64,000 nt of DNA from JBHOQS01 sp042408875 (GTDB lineage: Bacteria > Chloroflexota > UBA11872 > JBHOQS01), in the NCBI GenBank assembly GCA_042408875.1, contig JBHOQS010000001.1, positions 1-64,000 on the forward strand, read 5' to 3'. Below are positions 1 through 9,208 of this stretch, one piece after another. Each line of letters opens with the position of its first letter. The stretch's first letter is position 1. The position numbers and the translations under genes were made by a program. The notes under the pieces are model-generated. The model was not told the origin of the DNA, searched no databases, and saw nothing but the letters and a program-made list of their open reading frames with translations.

Positions 1-1428
1 CAGCCCCTCGAAGCTGTCGGGAGCAGTGCGCTGGAGATACTCCAGCACCGCCACGCCGTAGTTGGGCGTGGTCGGCGGGGGCGCCTGGGTGGCGATCGCC
101 GGATCGTGCGCCGGGAAGACCGAAAAGTTGATCTGGGTGTAGGGCATGAGGTCCGGATCGAGCAGGTTCATCGTCTGCACGGGGCCACTCCCACACTGCT
201 GCAGGAGCTGGCGCTGGAAGAATTGGGTGGTGCAGCCCAAGAACGTGAAGGTGCGACTGACAGGAAAGCCAAAGGTGTCCACTCCACCCCGCGCCAGGAA
301 GTAGGCCCAGAATGGATCGTGGTCAATGCGGAACCGTGTTTCCAGGAAATATCGGGCATCACGCACCGCTGTCGGCGCCGGGGGAATCGTCGGCGTCGGC
401 GCGACCGGGGTTGCCGTGGGCGTGAGCGTGGGTGTTGGCGTCGGCAGTGCCGGCGTAGGCTGCGGGCGCACCGGCGCATCGCGCACGACCAGCGCATCTA
501 TATCGACGAAGTTGCCGGTCGATGGGCCGCTGCGCATGCCGGTGGCCTCGATACGAATGGTGTGATCGCCGGGCGAGAGGTTCGAGAACGTGGTGATCTG
601 CTGGAACTGCTCGGTGGCCGCGTAGAGGTCTATGTTACCCTGGCTCTGGCCATCTATAGAGACGGCAGCGATCCCGCGGTTCGGACCAACGCTGTGGATC
701 CAGCTAACCTCCGGTCCACGGAACGCCAGGCTCACCGATGCCCCCGCCACGTCGGACGTGCGGTAGATCCCGCCGCTGGCGCGCGGGTCTGCCACCGTCG
801 CCCATATGCCGATGTAGGATAGGGCTGGATCGGTCTCCTCGAAACGCAGCGGCGCAGGCGTTGGAGTAGGCGACGGCGCAGGTGGAGGCGTCGGGATGAT
901 GAAGGCATCTACTGTGACATAGCTGTTCGTGGCCTGCTCGGGCCGGTTGCCTGTGACCTCGATGCGCAACGTGTGATCCGCATCTCCGGCGAGGCCGCCG
1001 TAGGTCACCTCTCGACCGAATGTCTCGGTCGCCGAGAACTGGTTCAGGTTGTCCTTCGGCTGGCCGTCGATGCTCACGCGGGCGATGCCGCCGTCAGGAC
1101 CGCTGCGATAGATCAGGGTCACGAACGAGCCGCGGAACGTAAGCGTCATCGTTGCGTTCGGGTTGTTTGAGCGATGGAGCTGTCCGCCACTCGCGCGTGT
1201 GTCGCTCACGAGATCCCACGTGCCACCGTACAGCACCTTCGGGTCGGTGTCCTCGAGGCGGATGCGATCCGGGGTGGTTGTGGGGCTGGGCGTCGCGGTG
1301 GCTTGCTGGGCAGCAACCAGGTTGCCCTTACCATCCCAGGCGCTCAGGAGGGCAGCGAGGCCGAGGGCAACGATGGTCAGCAGCACAGGCCAGCGGCCGG
1401 CCGTGGTTCTCGAACGAACCTTTGGCAT
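1..1428 (-). CDS. Secreted protein with two carbohydrate-binding-like repeats and an FGFPVS module (3' end outside window)
   Basis: The reverse strand is open for 476 codons from an ATG at 1428 to the window edge, so the C-terminus is missing. AGGAGG precedes the ATG. Residues about 13-31 form a hydrophobic signal or anchor segment. Two related domains of about 120 residues follow, each with a 'T(S/T)D..A..tl.F.G..V..I...GP..GIA.VSIDGQ' pattern, resembling galactose-binding-like beta-sandwich domains. A Pro/Thr-rich linker leads to a C-terminal module with 'FWAYFLARGGVDTFGFPVS' and 'FFQRQLLQ'. The same kind of module occurs in the M23 protein at 37597-39231. It probably binds glycan or the cell wall outside the cell. 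No catalytic motif is visible in the part present. Confidence 0.8.
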   Translation of the reverse strand, partial: MPKVRSRTTAGRWPVLLTIVALGLAALLSAWDGKGNLVAAQQATATPSPTTTPDRIRLEDTDPKVLYGGTWDLVSDTRASGGQLHRSNNPNATMTLTFRGSFVTLIYRSGPDGGIARVSIDGQPKDNLNQFSATETFGREVTYGGLAGDADHTLRIEVTGNRPEQATNSYVTVDAFIIPTPPPAPSPTPTPAPLRFEETDPALSYIGIWATVADPRASGGIYRTSDVAGASVSLAFRGPEVSWIHSVGPNRGIAAVSIDGQSQGNIDLYAATEQFQQITTFSNLSPGDHTIRIEATGMRSGPSTGNFVDIDALVVRDAPVRPQPTPALPTPTPTLTPTATPVAPTPTIPPAPTAVRDARYFLETRFRIDHDPFWAYFLARGGVDTFGFPVSRTFTFLGCTTQFFQRQLLQQCGSGPVQTMNLLDPDLMPYTQINFSVFPAHDPAIATQAPPPTTPNYGVAVLEYLQRTAPDSFEGL

Positions 1429-1765
1429 CACGCGCCCATACCTCCTTGATGTATGTCACATACTATTACTATATTATGTATATATATTATGTATAATACA
1501 TACCCTAATATAATTTGCCTCTCCCCAGGGTATCTAGCGTAGGAAACGCACGGACAGTGCGTGCTTCTCCAGCGCGCGCTTACCCAGCAATTACCGTGCC
1601 ATATAGTCGTGTGATATCTAAATCACATACGTTCCTTACTTGACAGAACGGATAGGCCGTTCCCTGGTTCCAGCGGCAGCTCCGGCGCGGAGCATTGGCA
1701 CAGGTGACTTCCTTACCTACTGGCCTGCTGGCGCTGCGGGAGCTGCGGGAGGGTGGTAGAGGGGT
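1429..1765. other. AT-rich divergent intergenic region with several dyads
   Basis: This gap separates the leftward secreted-protein gene from the rightward putA. Bases 1445-1515 are very AT-rich inside high-GC DNA and hold two short palindromes, GTATGTCACATAC (1451-1463) and TATGTATAATACATA (1488-1502), probably the promoter region of the leftward gene. Nearer putA lie a TGTGAT-N6-ATCACA dyad (1610-1627) and TTGACA (1640-1645). TTGACA is followed directly by GAACGG-N5-CCGTTC. No gene is supported here. Confidence 0.5.
1610..1627. promoter_or_regulatory. Inverted repeat upstream of putA, possible activator site
   Basis: TGTGAT-N6-ATCACA is a perfect 6-bp inverted repeat. It resembles the CRP/FNR half-site TGTGA/TCACA, but the TGTGA-TCACA spacing is 8 rather than 6. 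It ends 12 bp before TTGACA (1640-1645), which suits an activator bound just upstream of a -35 element. No good -10 lies 17 bp beyond TTGACA, so the promoter itself is unproven. Confidence 0.35.
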
Positions 1766-4700
1766 ATGATTATAGAGAAGCCGGCAGCGGGAGCAGGCGT
1801 GGCGCAGCAATGCGCTCACCCGGCTCTGCCGGCCGTGGAGGAAGCAGTGGAGGAAGCAATGGAGCCACACCTCGTTCCGCCCCCCGCCGGCCTCGCGCGC
1901 GACGAAGCACGGCAGATCGAGGTGCGTACCCAAGAGATCGGCCGCGCCCTCTTCGCCGCTACTGCGCGACAACCTGTCTCGCCGGCAGATCGCCTCCAGG
2001 ACCGCCTGCTGGTGCTCCTGGCCGAGGATACGGCGTTCCGTACAGCGCTCCTGCGCTTCATCGATGTGCTAGCCGCGCTGGATTTCGACAGTCAGGGCGA
2101 GCTGACTGCTCGCCTGGCGCGCGAGTACTTGCGCCGGCCTTTCCCCGCGCTGCCGCGGCTCGTGCAGGTGTTGCTCCAAGTGGCCCTCGCCGGGCGTATT
2201 CCCCCCGGGCTGATCCGTCTCGGCGCGCAGCTCGCCACGCTGGCGGTGGCGAGGCACTTCATCGCTGCCGGTGGTCCTGAAGGCGCCTTGCCGGTCCTGC
2301 GCCGGCTGGGCCGCCGCAGGCGGCATGCCAGCTTCGACGTGCTGGGGGAGCACGTGGTCAGCGAGCTCGAGGCAGACGCCTATCGCGATCGCTATCTCGA
2401 CCTGATCTACTTACTCAGCCGCCATCCCGCTGCTGGCCTCGCCACGCCCGGCGGCGTGAAGCGGCTCCAGGTCTCGGTGAAGCTCTCCGCCTTGACGCCG
2501 CACTTCAATCCGACGGACCCGGCCGGCACGCTGCGCCGCCTGCGCCCTGCCTTCGAGCGTATCCTCGACCTGGCACGGCGCAGTGGCGTTGCTGTGACCG
2601 TGGACATGGAAGAGTACGCTGTGCGTGACCTCACCTGGGAGATCGTTCGCCAGGTGGTCGGCCCGGGCACGGCGTTTGCGACCTGGCCGGACATCGGCGT
2701 GGTCGTGCAGGCGTACCTGGTCGATGCCCTTGATTTCGCCCGGCAGGTGATTGATTTCGCGCGCCAGCGCGGCACGCCGCTGCAGGTCCGGCTGGTAAAA
2801 GGAGCGTACTGGGACTACGAGACGCTGCTGGCGCAGCAGATGGGCTGGCCGGTGCCGGTGCTCCAACAGAAAGCTGCCACGGATGTCCAGTTCGAAGAGT
2901 GCGCTCAGCTCTTGCTGCGGGCATACCCGGCGGTGTCCCTGGCCGTGGGAAGCCACAACCTGCGCTCCCACGCCTACGTCGAGGCGCTGCGCGAGTACCT
3001 CCAGTTGCCTGTGCCGACTGTCGAGCACCAGACCCTCTACGGCATGGCTGAGCGCATTACCGGCGCGCTGGCCGAGATGGGCTGGCAGGTGCGCGAGTAT
3101 GTCCCGCTCGGCGCGCTCTTGCCCGGCATGGCCTATCTGGTTCGCCGTGTGCTGGAGAACGCCTCCCAGGCAGGCTTCCTGCTCCAGAGCCGCCTGGGCG
3201 CGCGGCCTGAGGAGCTGCTGCGCGATCCACGCCGCCTGCTGGAGGAAGAGGCCGCCAGGCGGCCCATCGTCGCTCTTCCCGATGGCGCTGCACCCCGCGA
3301 GCCCTTCGTTAATCATCCGCCAGCGCGGCTCTTCCGTCGCGAGGAGCGCGACGCCTTCGCCCAGGCGCTTGCCCGCGTGCGCAAGCGCTTCGGCGCCGAG
3401 TATCCGCTGCGGATCGCCGGCCGGATCGTTCCCACGACGGAGCGGCTGGTCTCGCTCAACCCATCGGATCCCGACCCGGCGCGGCCGGTGGCGATCGTGC
3501 ACGCCGCCGGGCCGGCCGAGGCCGCCCAGGCCATCGCCGCGGCAAACGCCGGCTGGCTGGCCTGGCGCGATCGGCCCCTTGCGGAGCGCGCGGCGATCCT
3601 GCGCCGTGCCGCCGACTTGATGGCTGCCGAACGCAACGAGCTCGCCGCCTGGATCGTCTACGAGGGCGGCAAGAACTGGCCCAATGGCCTCGCCGACGTG
3701 GACGAGGCCATCGACTACCTGCGCTACTACTCCTGGCAGGCCGAGCGCCACGCCGAGACCTTCGCTCGCCACTATCGCCCGCGCGGCGTAGTGGGGGTGA
3801 TCCCGCCATGGAACTTTCCACTGGCTATCCCCTGCGGCATGACCAGTGGTGCGCTGGTCACCGGCAACGCCGTGATCCTCAAGTCGGCGGAACAGACCCC
3901 GCTGATCGGTCATCTGCTGGTTGACGTGCTGCATCGCGCCGGTGTACCAGAGGACGCCCTGATCCACCTGCCCGGCCTGGGTGAGACAGTCGGTCGTCCT
4001 CTGGTAGAGAGCCCGGACGTGGACATGATCGCCTTCACCGGGTCAAAGGCGGTGGGCGCCTGGATCTATGAGCGCGCCGCGCAGGTGCGCCTGACCAAGG
4101 GCGGCCTCAAGCGGGCGCTCACTGAGATGGGCGGCAAGAATGCGATCATCGTGTTCCCCGATGCCGACCTGGACGAGGCGGTTGCAGGCATCCTGCACTC
4201 GGCCTTCGGCCATGCTAACCAGAAATGCTCGGCGTGCTCGCGCGTCTTCATCCACCGCAGTATCTACCATCGCCTGGTGGGACGGCTCATCGAGGGAGCG
4301 CGCAGCCTGCCCATCGGCCCGGCCGACGATCCCGGCACGGTGATTAACCCCTTGATCGAGCAGGAGGCGTGTGCGCGAGTGTGTGCAGCAGCGGCGGTGG
4401 CGCGGCAGGAAGGCCGTGTGCTGCTGGATCTGCTTGAGCTCCCTGGAGCTTCTCCCTGGAACCTCGGCCCGCTGATCGTGGAACTGCCGACCGAGCATCT
4501 TGCCGAACTGCGCACCGCCCAGGAGGAGATCTTCGGGCCGGTGCTGGCTGTGGCCCCGTTCGACACCGAAGAGGAGGCGATCGCCGACGCCAACAACACC
4601 ATCTACGGGCTTACCGCTGGCATCTTCTCGCGCAGCCCCACGGCCATCCGGCGGATGATCCGTGCCATTCGCGCCGGCAACATCTATGTAAACCGCGAGA

Positions 4701-5527
4701 TCACCGGCGCCCGTGTGGGGATCGAACCGTTCGGAGGCATGGGGATGTCCGGCACCGGGCCCAAGGCCGGCGGCGAGGAGTACCTGTGGGCCTTCGTGAC
4801 GCGGCGAGAGGGGTTCCGGTCCTGTGGTGCCGCGCCCGCAGGCTTGCGCGAAGGAACGTCCGGAGGATGGGCCCAGATCTGGACGGCTGCTCCAGCAGCG
4901 CGACGGGCGTCGCTGGAGCGGGCTGCCAGGCTGCTGGAGACGCGTGGTGAGCGTGCGCTGGCAGAGGCGATCCGGCAGGTACTGGCGCACGCCGGGGAGA
5001 TCACTGAGCCGCAGCCGACCCGCCGGATCCCCGGCCAGCAGAACTGGGTGGACTGGCAAACGCCGCGTGGCGTGGGCGCGGTGGTCACCGACGGCGGGTC
5101 GTCACCGGAGGCGCTGGCCGGCATGGTAGCCGGGGCGCTGCTGGCCGGCAACGGGGTGCTTGTCATACCGGGAGCTGAACACCGGTCGGCGGCAGAGCGC
5201 CTGGCGCAAGCCCTCTGGGACGCCGGTGTGCCGACTACCTCCCTCGTGCTTTCGGCAGATGGCATGGTGCCTATCGCGCAGGTCAGCTTTGCCCTGGTTG
5301 ACGTGTGCCTGGACACTGCGCGCGAGCTTGCCTGCCGGCTGGCGGCGCAGCACCCGGGCCAGCGGGAGCTCAAAGCGCTGCTCAGCCTGGCCGATGGCCC
5401 GCGCCCGGGCGAGCCCGGCTTCCTGCGACGGCTTGCCCTGCCCAAGACGATTGCTATTCGCACGCTGCGCCACGGGGCCGACCTGACCGTGCCGGTGCTC
5501 GGCGAAGACCGCGCACAGCCTGTCTGA
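1766..5527 (+). CDS. putA: Bifunctional proline dehydrogenase / L-glutamate gamma-semialdehyde dehydrogenase (PutA-like)
   Basis: The 1253-residue protein should oxidise proline to glutamate in two steps. An FAD-dependent proline dehydrogenase barrel spans about residues 195-480 ('LVKGAYWDYE' near 343, 'GSHNLRSHA'). An NAD-dependent aldehyde dehydrogenase spans about 530-1007, with 'PPWNFPLAIP', the glutamate of 'EMGGKNA' near 787 and the catalytic cysteine of 'NQKCSACSR' near 821. About 245 further residues after 1010 look like the vestigial ALDH-like C-terminal domain of long PutA proteins. The N-terminal ribbon-helix-helix DNA-binding domain of autoregulatory PutA is absent, so control must come from another protein. 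The chosen ATG follows a GAGGGG stretch. Confidence 0.93.
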   Translation: MIIEKPAAGAGVAQQCAHPALPAVEEAVEEAMEPHLVPPPAGLARDEARQIEVRTQEIGRALFAATARQPVSPADRLQDRLLVLLAEDTAFRTALLRFIDVLAALDFDSQGELTARLAREYLRRPFPALPRLVQVLLQVALAGRIPPGLIRLGAQLATLAVARHFIAAGGPEGALPVLRRLGRRRRHASFDVLGEHVVSELEADAYRDRYLDLIYLLSRHPAAGLATPGGVKRLQVSVKLSALTPHFNPTDPAGTLRRLRPAFERILDLARRSGVAVTVDMEEYAVRDLTWEIVRQVVGPGTAFATWPDIGVVVQAYLVDALDFARQVIDFARQRGTPLQVRLVKGAYWDYETLLAQQMGWPVPVLQQKAATDVQFEECAQLLLRAYPAVSLAVGSHNLRSHAYVEALREYLQLPVPTVEHQTLYGMAERITGALAEMGWQVREYVPLGALLPGMAYLVRRVLENASQAGFLLQSRLGARPEELLRDPRRLLEEEAARRPIVALPDGAAPREPFVNHPPARLFRREERDAFAQALARVRKRFGAEYPLRIAGRIVPTTERLVSLNPSDPDPARPVAIVHAAGPAEAAQAIAAANAGWLAWRDRPLAERAAILRRAADLMAAERNELAAWIVYEGGKNWPNGLADVDEAIDYLRYYSWQAERHAETFARHYRPRGVVGVIPPWNFPLAIPCGMTSGALVTGNAVILKSAEQTPLIGHLLVDVLHRAGVPEDALIHLPGLGETVGRPLVESPDVDMIAFTGSKAVGAWIYERAAQVRLTKGGLKRALTEMGGKNAIIVFPDADLDEAVAGILHSAFGHANQKCSACSRVFIHRSIYHRLVGRLIEGARSLPIGPADDPGTVINPLIEQEACARVCAAAAVARQEGRVLLDLLELPGASPWNLGPLIVELPTEHLAELRTAQEEIFGPVLAVAPFDTEEEAIADANNTIYGLTAGIFSRSPTAIRRMIRAIRAGNIYVNREITGARVGIEPFGGMGMSGTGPKAGGEEYLWAFVTRREGFRSCGAAPAGLREGTSGGWAQIWTAAPAARRASLERAARLLETRGERALAEAIRQVLAHAGEITEPQPTRRIPGQQNWVDWQTPRGVGAVVTDGGSSPEALAGMVAGALLAGNGVLVIPGAEHRSAAERLAQALWDAGVPTTSLVLSADGMVPIAQVSFALVDVCLDTARELACRLAAQHPGQRELKALLSLADGPRPGEPGFLRRLALPKTIAIRTLRHGADLTVPVLGEDRAQPV

Positions 5528-5617
5528 GCCCGGCGTGACCGCTGCTGGACAGTCTCACCGATCTCCCGTATCCTGGCGCCGCGGTAGAATGGCAATTTAC
5601 CTCAGATCGGGGAGGCC

Positions 5618-6127
5618 ATGTCAGGAGAGACGCACATGCAGGACCCTGACCGGGCCTGTCTCGACTGTTTCCTGCGCGGGCTGGCCCAGGCCTACGACGA
5701 TGCCGCCACCAGCGATATCGAGCCGCTGCTGCACGCGGTCGAAGGAGTGGACGCCGAGCTGGCAGATTGGCGTGCTGCGCCGAACCAGCACCCTATTCGC
5801 GAGCTCGTCGGCCATGTCGCCGCCTGGAAATGGTTCGTCGTGCGCCACTTGCGCGGGGAGCCGATCGAAGGGCCGGTCACCTGGTCGTTTCAGGACGTCT
5901 CCATCGATCCGCCTGTCCCCGGCACATGGGAAGAGGTAGTGGCTGACCTCAAGCAGGCGCAGGCAGCCCTGGTGTAGGAAATCTCGAAGCTTACTGATGC
6001 GCGGCTGGGCGAGTCGGCAGGTAGCCGCACGCTTGGCCAGATCCTTACCAGTATGGTCGGCCACGACTCGTACCATGCCGGCCAGATTGTCGTGCTCAGA
6101 CGGCAGTGGGAGGCGACGCACCGGTAG
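5618..6127 (+). pseudogene. DinB-family protein interrupted by an in-frame TAG
   Basis: The frame opens at an ATG behind GGGGAGG and stops at TAG (5975-5977) after 119 residues. The same frame continues without another stop to 6125-6127. It encodes the usual DinB C-terminus, including 'GHDSYHAGQIVVLRR'. DinB/YfiT proteins are four-helix bundles with a three-histidine metal site. One histidine ('LVGHVAAW') lies before the stop and the other two ('HDSYH') after it, so the truncated product cannot form the site. Full length would be 169 codons, normal for the family. It could be a recent pseudogene, a sequencing error (CAG or TGG to TAG) or stop readthrough. Confidence 0.8.
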
Positions 6128-6175
6128 CATGTCGGTGACCGATACAGACAGGACCGATACACAGGAGCAGCACTG

Positions 6176-7030
6176 ATGGCGCGCAGCTACACTGAAGAGC
6201 TGGTCTACGTGGAGACCGAGGATGGCGTCGTGCTCGAAGGGGCAGTGATCCGCCCGGCCGGCCAGCAGGAGCCTCGGCCGCTGGCGATCGTCTGGGTGCA
6301 CGGGCTCACCGGAAGGTTCTACTCGCCTGCGATCGTGACGATCGGCCGCCAGCTGGCCGGCCGAGGCTTTGTCTTCGTCACCGGCAACAACCGCGGCCAC
6401 GACTTCGGCACGCTGGTGCGGCGTCGCGGCCAGCCGGTGCTCGCCGGAGGCGGCTGGGAGCTCTTCGAAGAGTCGCCCTACGACGTGGCCGCGTGGACCG
6501 GCTATGCAGCCGGCCTGGGGGTGCACGGCGTGGTCCTGCTGGGCCACAGCCTGGGCGCGCTCAAGGTGGCCTATTACCAGGCGCAGCGTCAGGACCCCCG
6601 CGTGGCCGGCTTGATCGCTGCCTCGCCGCCGACTCGCGCCGGCCGTCTGGAGCCGGAGCTCGTGGCCCAGGCCGAGCGCATGATGGCCGAGGGGCGCGGC
6701 CGCGACCTCTTACCCTGGGGGATCAGCCCGGCCGGGGCAGGCACGGTCAGCGCGCAAACGTATCTCAGCCGGGCGCGCGTCAACATTGATGTCTACGGCT
6801 TCCATACCCCCGACCCGGCGGTGGCGCGCATCCGTTGCCCCATTCTGGCCTTCTATGGCACAAACGAAGAGTGGGTGGGCACCCCGGCTGACCTGGAGAC
6901 GATCCGGCGGAACGCTCGCGCGGCCGCCCGCGTCGATACCCTGGTGTTTGAAGGAGCGGACCATAGCTACGCCGGCTACGAAGCCGAAGTGGCTGCCGCA
7001 ATCGCTGAGTGGGTGGCTTCGCTCGTGTAG
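6176..7030 (+). CDS. Alpha/beta-hydrolase family protein
   Basis: The 284-residue serine hydrolase has an oxyanion-hole region 'WVHGLTGRFYSP' near residue 42, the nucleophile elbow 'GHSLGA' (Ser near 125) and a C-terminal 'GADHSYAGYE' supplying the catalytic histidine near 263. An acid in 'FYGTNEEWV' is a likely third triad member. The fold resembles serine-aminopeptidase/DUF1749-type esterases. It starts 48 nt after the broken DinB frame and precedes the hydantoinase gene on the same strand. AGGAG precedes the ATG. No signal peptide is visible, so it is cytoplasmic. The substrate is unknown. Confidence 0.85.
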   Translation: MARSYTEELVYVETEDGVVLEGAVIRPAGQQEPRPLAIVWVHGLTGRFYSPAIVTIGRQLAGRGFVFVTGNNRGHDFGTLVRRRGQPVLAGGGWELFEESPYDVAAWTGYAAGLGVHGVVLLGHSLGALKVAYYQAQRQDPRVAGLIAASPPTRAGRLEPELVAQAERMMAEGRGRDLLPWGISPAGAGTVSAQTYLSRARVNIDVYGFHTPDPAVARIRCPILAFYGTNEEWVGTPADLETIRRNARAAARVDTLVFEGADHSYAGYEAEVAAAIAEWVASLV

Positions 7031-7096
7031 CATTATTTTTTAACCCGGCGTTTTTTTAACTAGGCGTTCTCGCAAGAAAAGTGTGTAACTGAGAGC

Positions 7097-9205
7097 ATGC
7101 GTACGGTTGAGCATACACGCACAGTATCGGGTGGTCGCGTCGGTGTAGACGTCGGCGGGACGTTTACCGACTACGTCTATGTGCGAGATGGCCGGCTCAC
7201 CATCCACAAGCGCCTGACCACGCCGGAAGACGTAGCCGGCGGGCTGCTGGCCGGTCTTGAAGAGATGGGCGCTGCCGCGGCGTCTGAGATCGTGCACGGC
7301 TCGACCGTGGCGACGAACGCGCTGCTGGAGCGTAAGGGCGCCCGCACGGCCCTAATTACCACCAAGGGCTTCGCCGATGTGCTGGAGATCGGCCGGCAGA
7401 ACCGTCCGGAGCTGTATGCCCTTACCGGCCGCCGGCCGCCGCCGCTCGTGCCGGCGGAGCTGCGCTTTGAGGTGGATGAACGGGTCGATGCCACCGGCGC
7501 TGTACTGCGGCCGCTCGATCCTGCCAGCCTGCATGCGGCGGTCGAGGCGATCCGTCGCGCCGGGGCAGAGTCGGTCGCTGTGGTGCTCCTGTTCTCGTTC
7601 CTGAACCCGGCGCATGAGCGCGCCGTCGGCGCAGCGCTGGAGCAGCTTGGCATCCCAGTCTCGCTCTCCTGCGAGGTCCTGCCGGAGTATCGCGAGTACG
7701 AGCGCACCAGCACGCTGGTCGCCAACGCCTACGTCGCTCCCCTGGTGAGCCGCTATCTGCGTCGCCTGGAGCGCAGCCTGGCCTCCCTCGGCGCGCTGGC
7801 TTCGGAGCACGCGCCCGTTGGACAGCGCTCTGGCAGCGCCCAGCCCCGGCGCACCCTGCGCATCATTCAGTCGAACGGCGGGAGCATCAGTGCAGCTGTG
7901 GCGGCGGCGCTGCCGGTGCGTACGGTGCTCTCCGGCCCAGCTGGCGGGGTCGTGGGGGCGTTCCATGTGGCCAGGCTGGCCGGGTTCACGCGCATTATCA
8001 CGTTTGATATGGGGGGCACGTCCACCGATGTCTCGCTGTGCGATGGCGTGCCGCAGCACACTACTGAGTTTGCCATCGGCGGCATGCCGGTGCGCGTGCC
8101 GGTGATCGATATTCATACAGTGGGCGCCGGCGGCGGTTCGATTGCCCGACTGGATGCTGGCGGGGCGCTGCGCGTCGGTCCGGAGAGCGCTGGCGCGCTG
8201 CCCGGGCCGGTGGCCTATGGCCGCGGCGGGACAGAACCGACTGTGACCGACGCGAACGTGGTACTGGGGCGCCTGCCGGCTGACCGGTTCCTGGGTGGCC
8301 GGATGATGCTGGACACCGTGGCCGCGCGGCAGGCGCTGGAGGCGCTGGGCCGGCGCTTTGCCCCGCCGGGGGAGGACGCCGCCCTGGTCGCGGCGCGCGG
8401 GGTGGTCCGCGTGGTGAACTCGAACATGGAGCGAGCGATCCGCGTCATCTCAGTGGAGCGCGGGCACGATCCGCGCCGCTTTACCCTGGTGGCGTTCGGC
8501 GGCGCCGGTCCTCTCCACGCCTGCGAACTGGCCCAGGCGCTGGGCATCCCGCGCGTGCTGGTGCCGCTCTACCCGGGCGTGCTCTCGGCGGTGGGCATGC
8601 TCGTTGCCGACATCATGCGGGACTACTCCCAGACGGTGCTGCTGCGCCACGACGGCGCAGCAGCTCTGGCTGAGGTCTTCGCCGCGCTCGAAGCGAAGGC
8701 GCGGCGTGATGCCATGGAGGATGGCCTTGCTGTCGAGCGCCTCCAGCTCCGCCGAGCACTGGACCTGCGCTACGCCGGCCAGTCGTTCGAGATCACGGTG
8801 CCGCTGGATACGCCGCGTACCGAAGCCGAGGTGGACGCGGCGCTCGCCCGCGCGGTAGCGCGTTTTCATCGTGCCCACCGGCGGCGCTTCGCCCACGCGC
8901 ACCCTGACCGCCCAGTAGAGATTGTCACCGCACGGCTCTCAGCTATCTACCGCACGCCGAAGCCGGCTTTCGAGCGGCTGCCGCTGGGCCCGGCCGATGC
9001 CTCCGCCGCGCTGGTCGATCGCCGCCCGGTCGCCTTCGCCGAGGCCGTGCTGGACACCGCCATCTACGACCGGGCCCGCCTCACGCCCGGCAATCGCTTC
9101 GAGGGACCAGCCGTGGTCACGCAGTTTGATGCGACGACGGTCGTGCCGCCTGGCTGGACGGCGCAGGTTGATGGCTACCGTAACCTCGTACTGGCCGCTC
9201 CATAG
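7097..9205 (+). CDS. hyuA: Hydantoinase/oxoprolinase family protein, HyuA-type subunit
   Basis: The 702-residue protein matches the A subunit of ATP-dependent N-methylhydantoinase/acetone-carboxylase-type enzymes. It has an N-terminal 'GVDVGGTFTDYVYV' ATP-binding motif (about residues 15-28), 'HGSTVATNALLERKGA', a second phosphate-binding motif 'FDMGGTSTDVSL' near 302 and 'GAGGGSIARLDAGG'. The family opens cyclic amides such as hydantoins or 5-oxoproline using ATP. Length is normal for HyuA. The usual partner HyuB is not adjacent, because the next gene is on the other strand. It may pair with a distant subunit or act alone, so the exact substrate cannot be given. Confidence 0.9.
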   Translation: MRTVEHTRTVSGGRVGVDVGGTFTDYVYVRDGRLTIHKRLTTPEDVAGGLLAGLEEMGAAAASEIVHGSTVATNALLERKGARTALITTKGFADVLEIGRQNRPELYALTGRRPPPLVPAELRFEVDERVDATGAVLRPLDPASLHAAVEAIRRAGAESVAVVLLFSFLNPAHERAVGAALEQLGIPVSLSCEVLPEYREYERTSTLVANAYVAPLVSRYLRRLERSLASLGALASEHAPVGQRSGSAQPRRTLRIIQSNGGSISAAVAAALPVRTVLSGPAGGVVGAFHVARLAGFTRIITFDMGGTSTDVSLCDGVPQHTTEFAIGGMPVRVPVIDIHTVGAGGGSIARLDAGGALRVGPESAGALPGPVAYGRGGTEPTVTDANVVLGRLPADRFLGGRMMLDTVAARQALEALGRRFAPPGEDAALVAARGVVRVVNSNMERAIRVISVERGHDPRRFTLVAFGGAGPLHACELAQALGIPRVLVPLYPGVLSAVGMLVADIMRDYSQTVLLRHDGAAALAEVFAALEAKARRDAMEDGLAVERLQLRRALDLRYAGQSFEITVPLDTPRTEAEVDAALARAVARFHRAHRRRFAHAHPDRPVEIVTARLSAIYRTPKPAFERLPLGPADASAALVDRRPVAFAEAVLDTAIYDRARLTPGNRFEGPAVVTQFDATTVVPPGWTAQVDGYRNLVLAAP

Positions 9206-9208
9206 CCT

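Noticed and set aside
2411..3967. Long antisense frame inside putA (518 codons)
   Set aside because: It lies entirely opposite a fully conserved putA, has no RBS or family motif, and is typical of high-GC shadow frames.
4043..5595. Antisense frames opposite the 3' part of putA
   Set aside because: Composition follows codon-position mirroring of putA; no conserved protein features.
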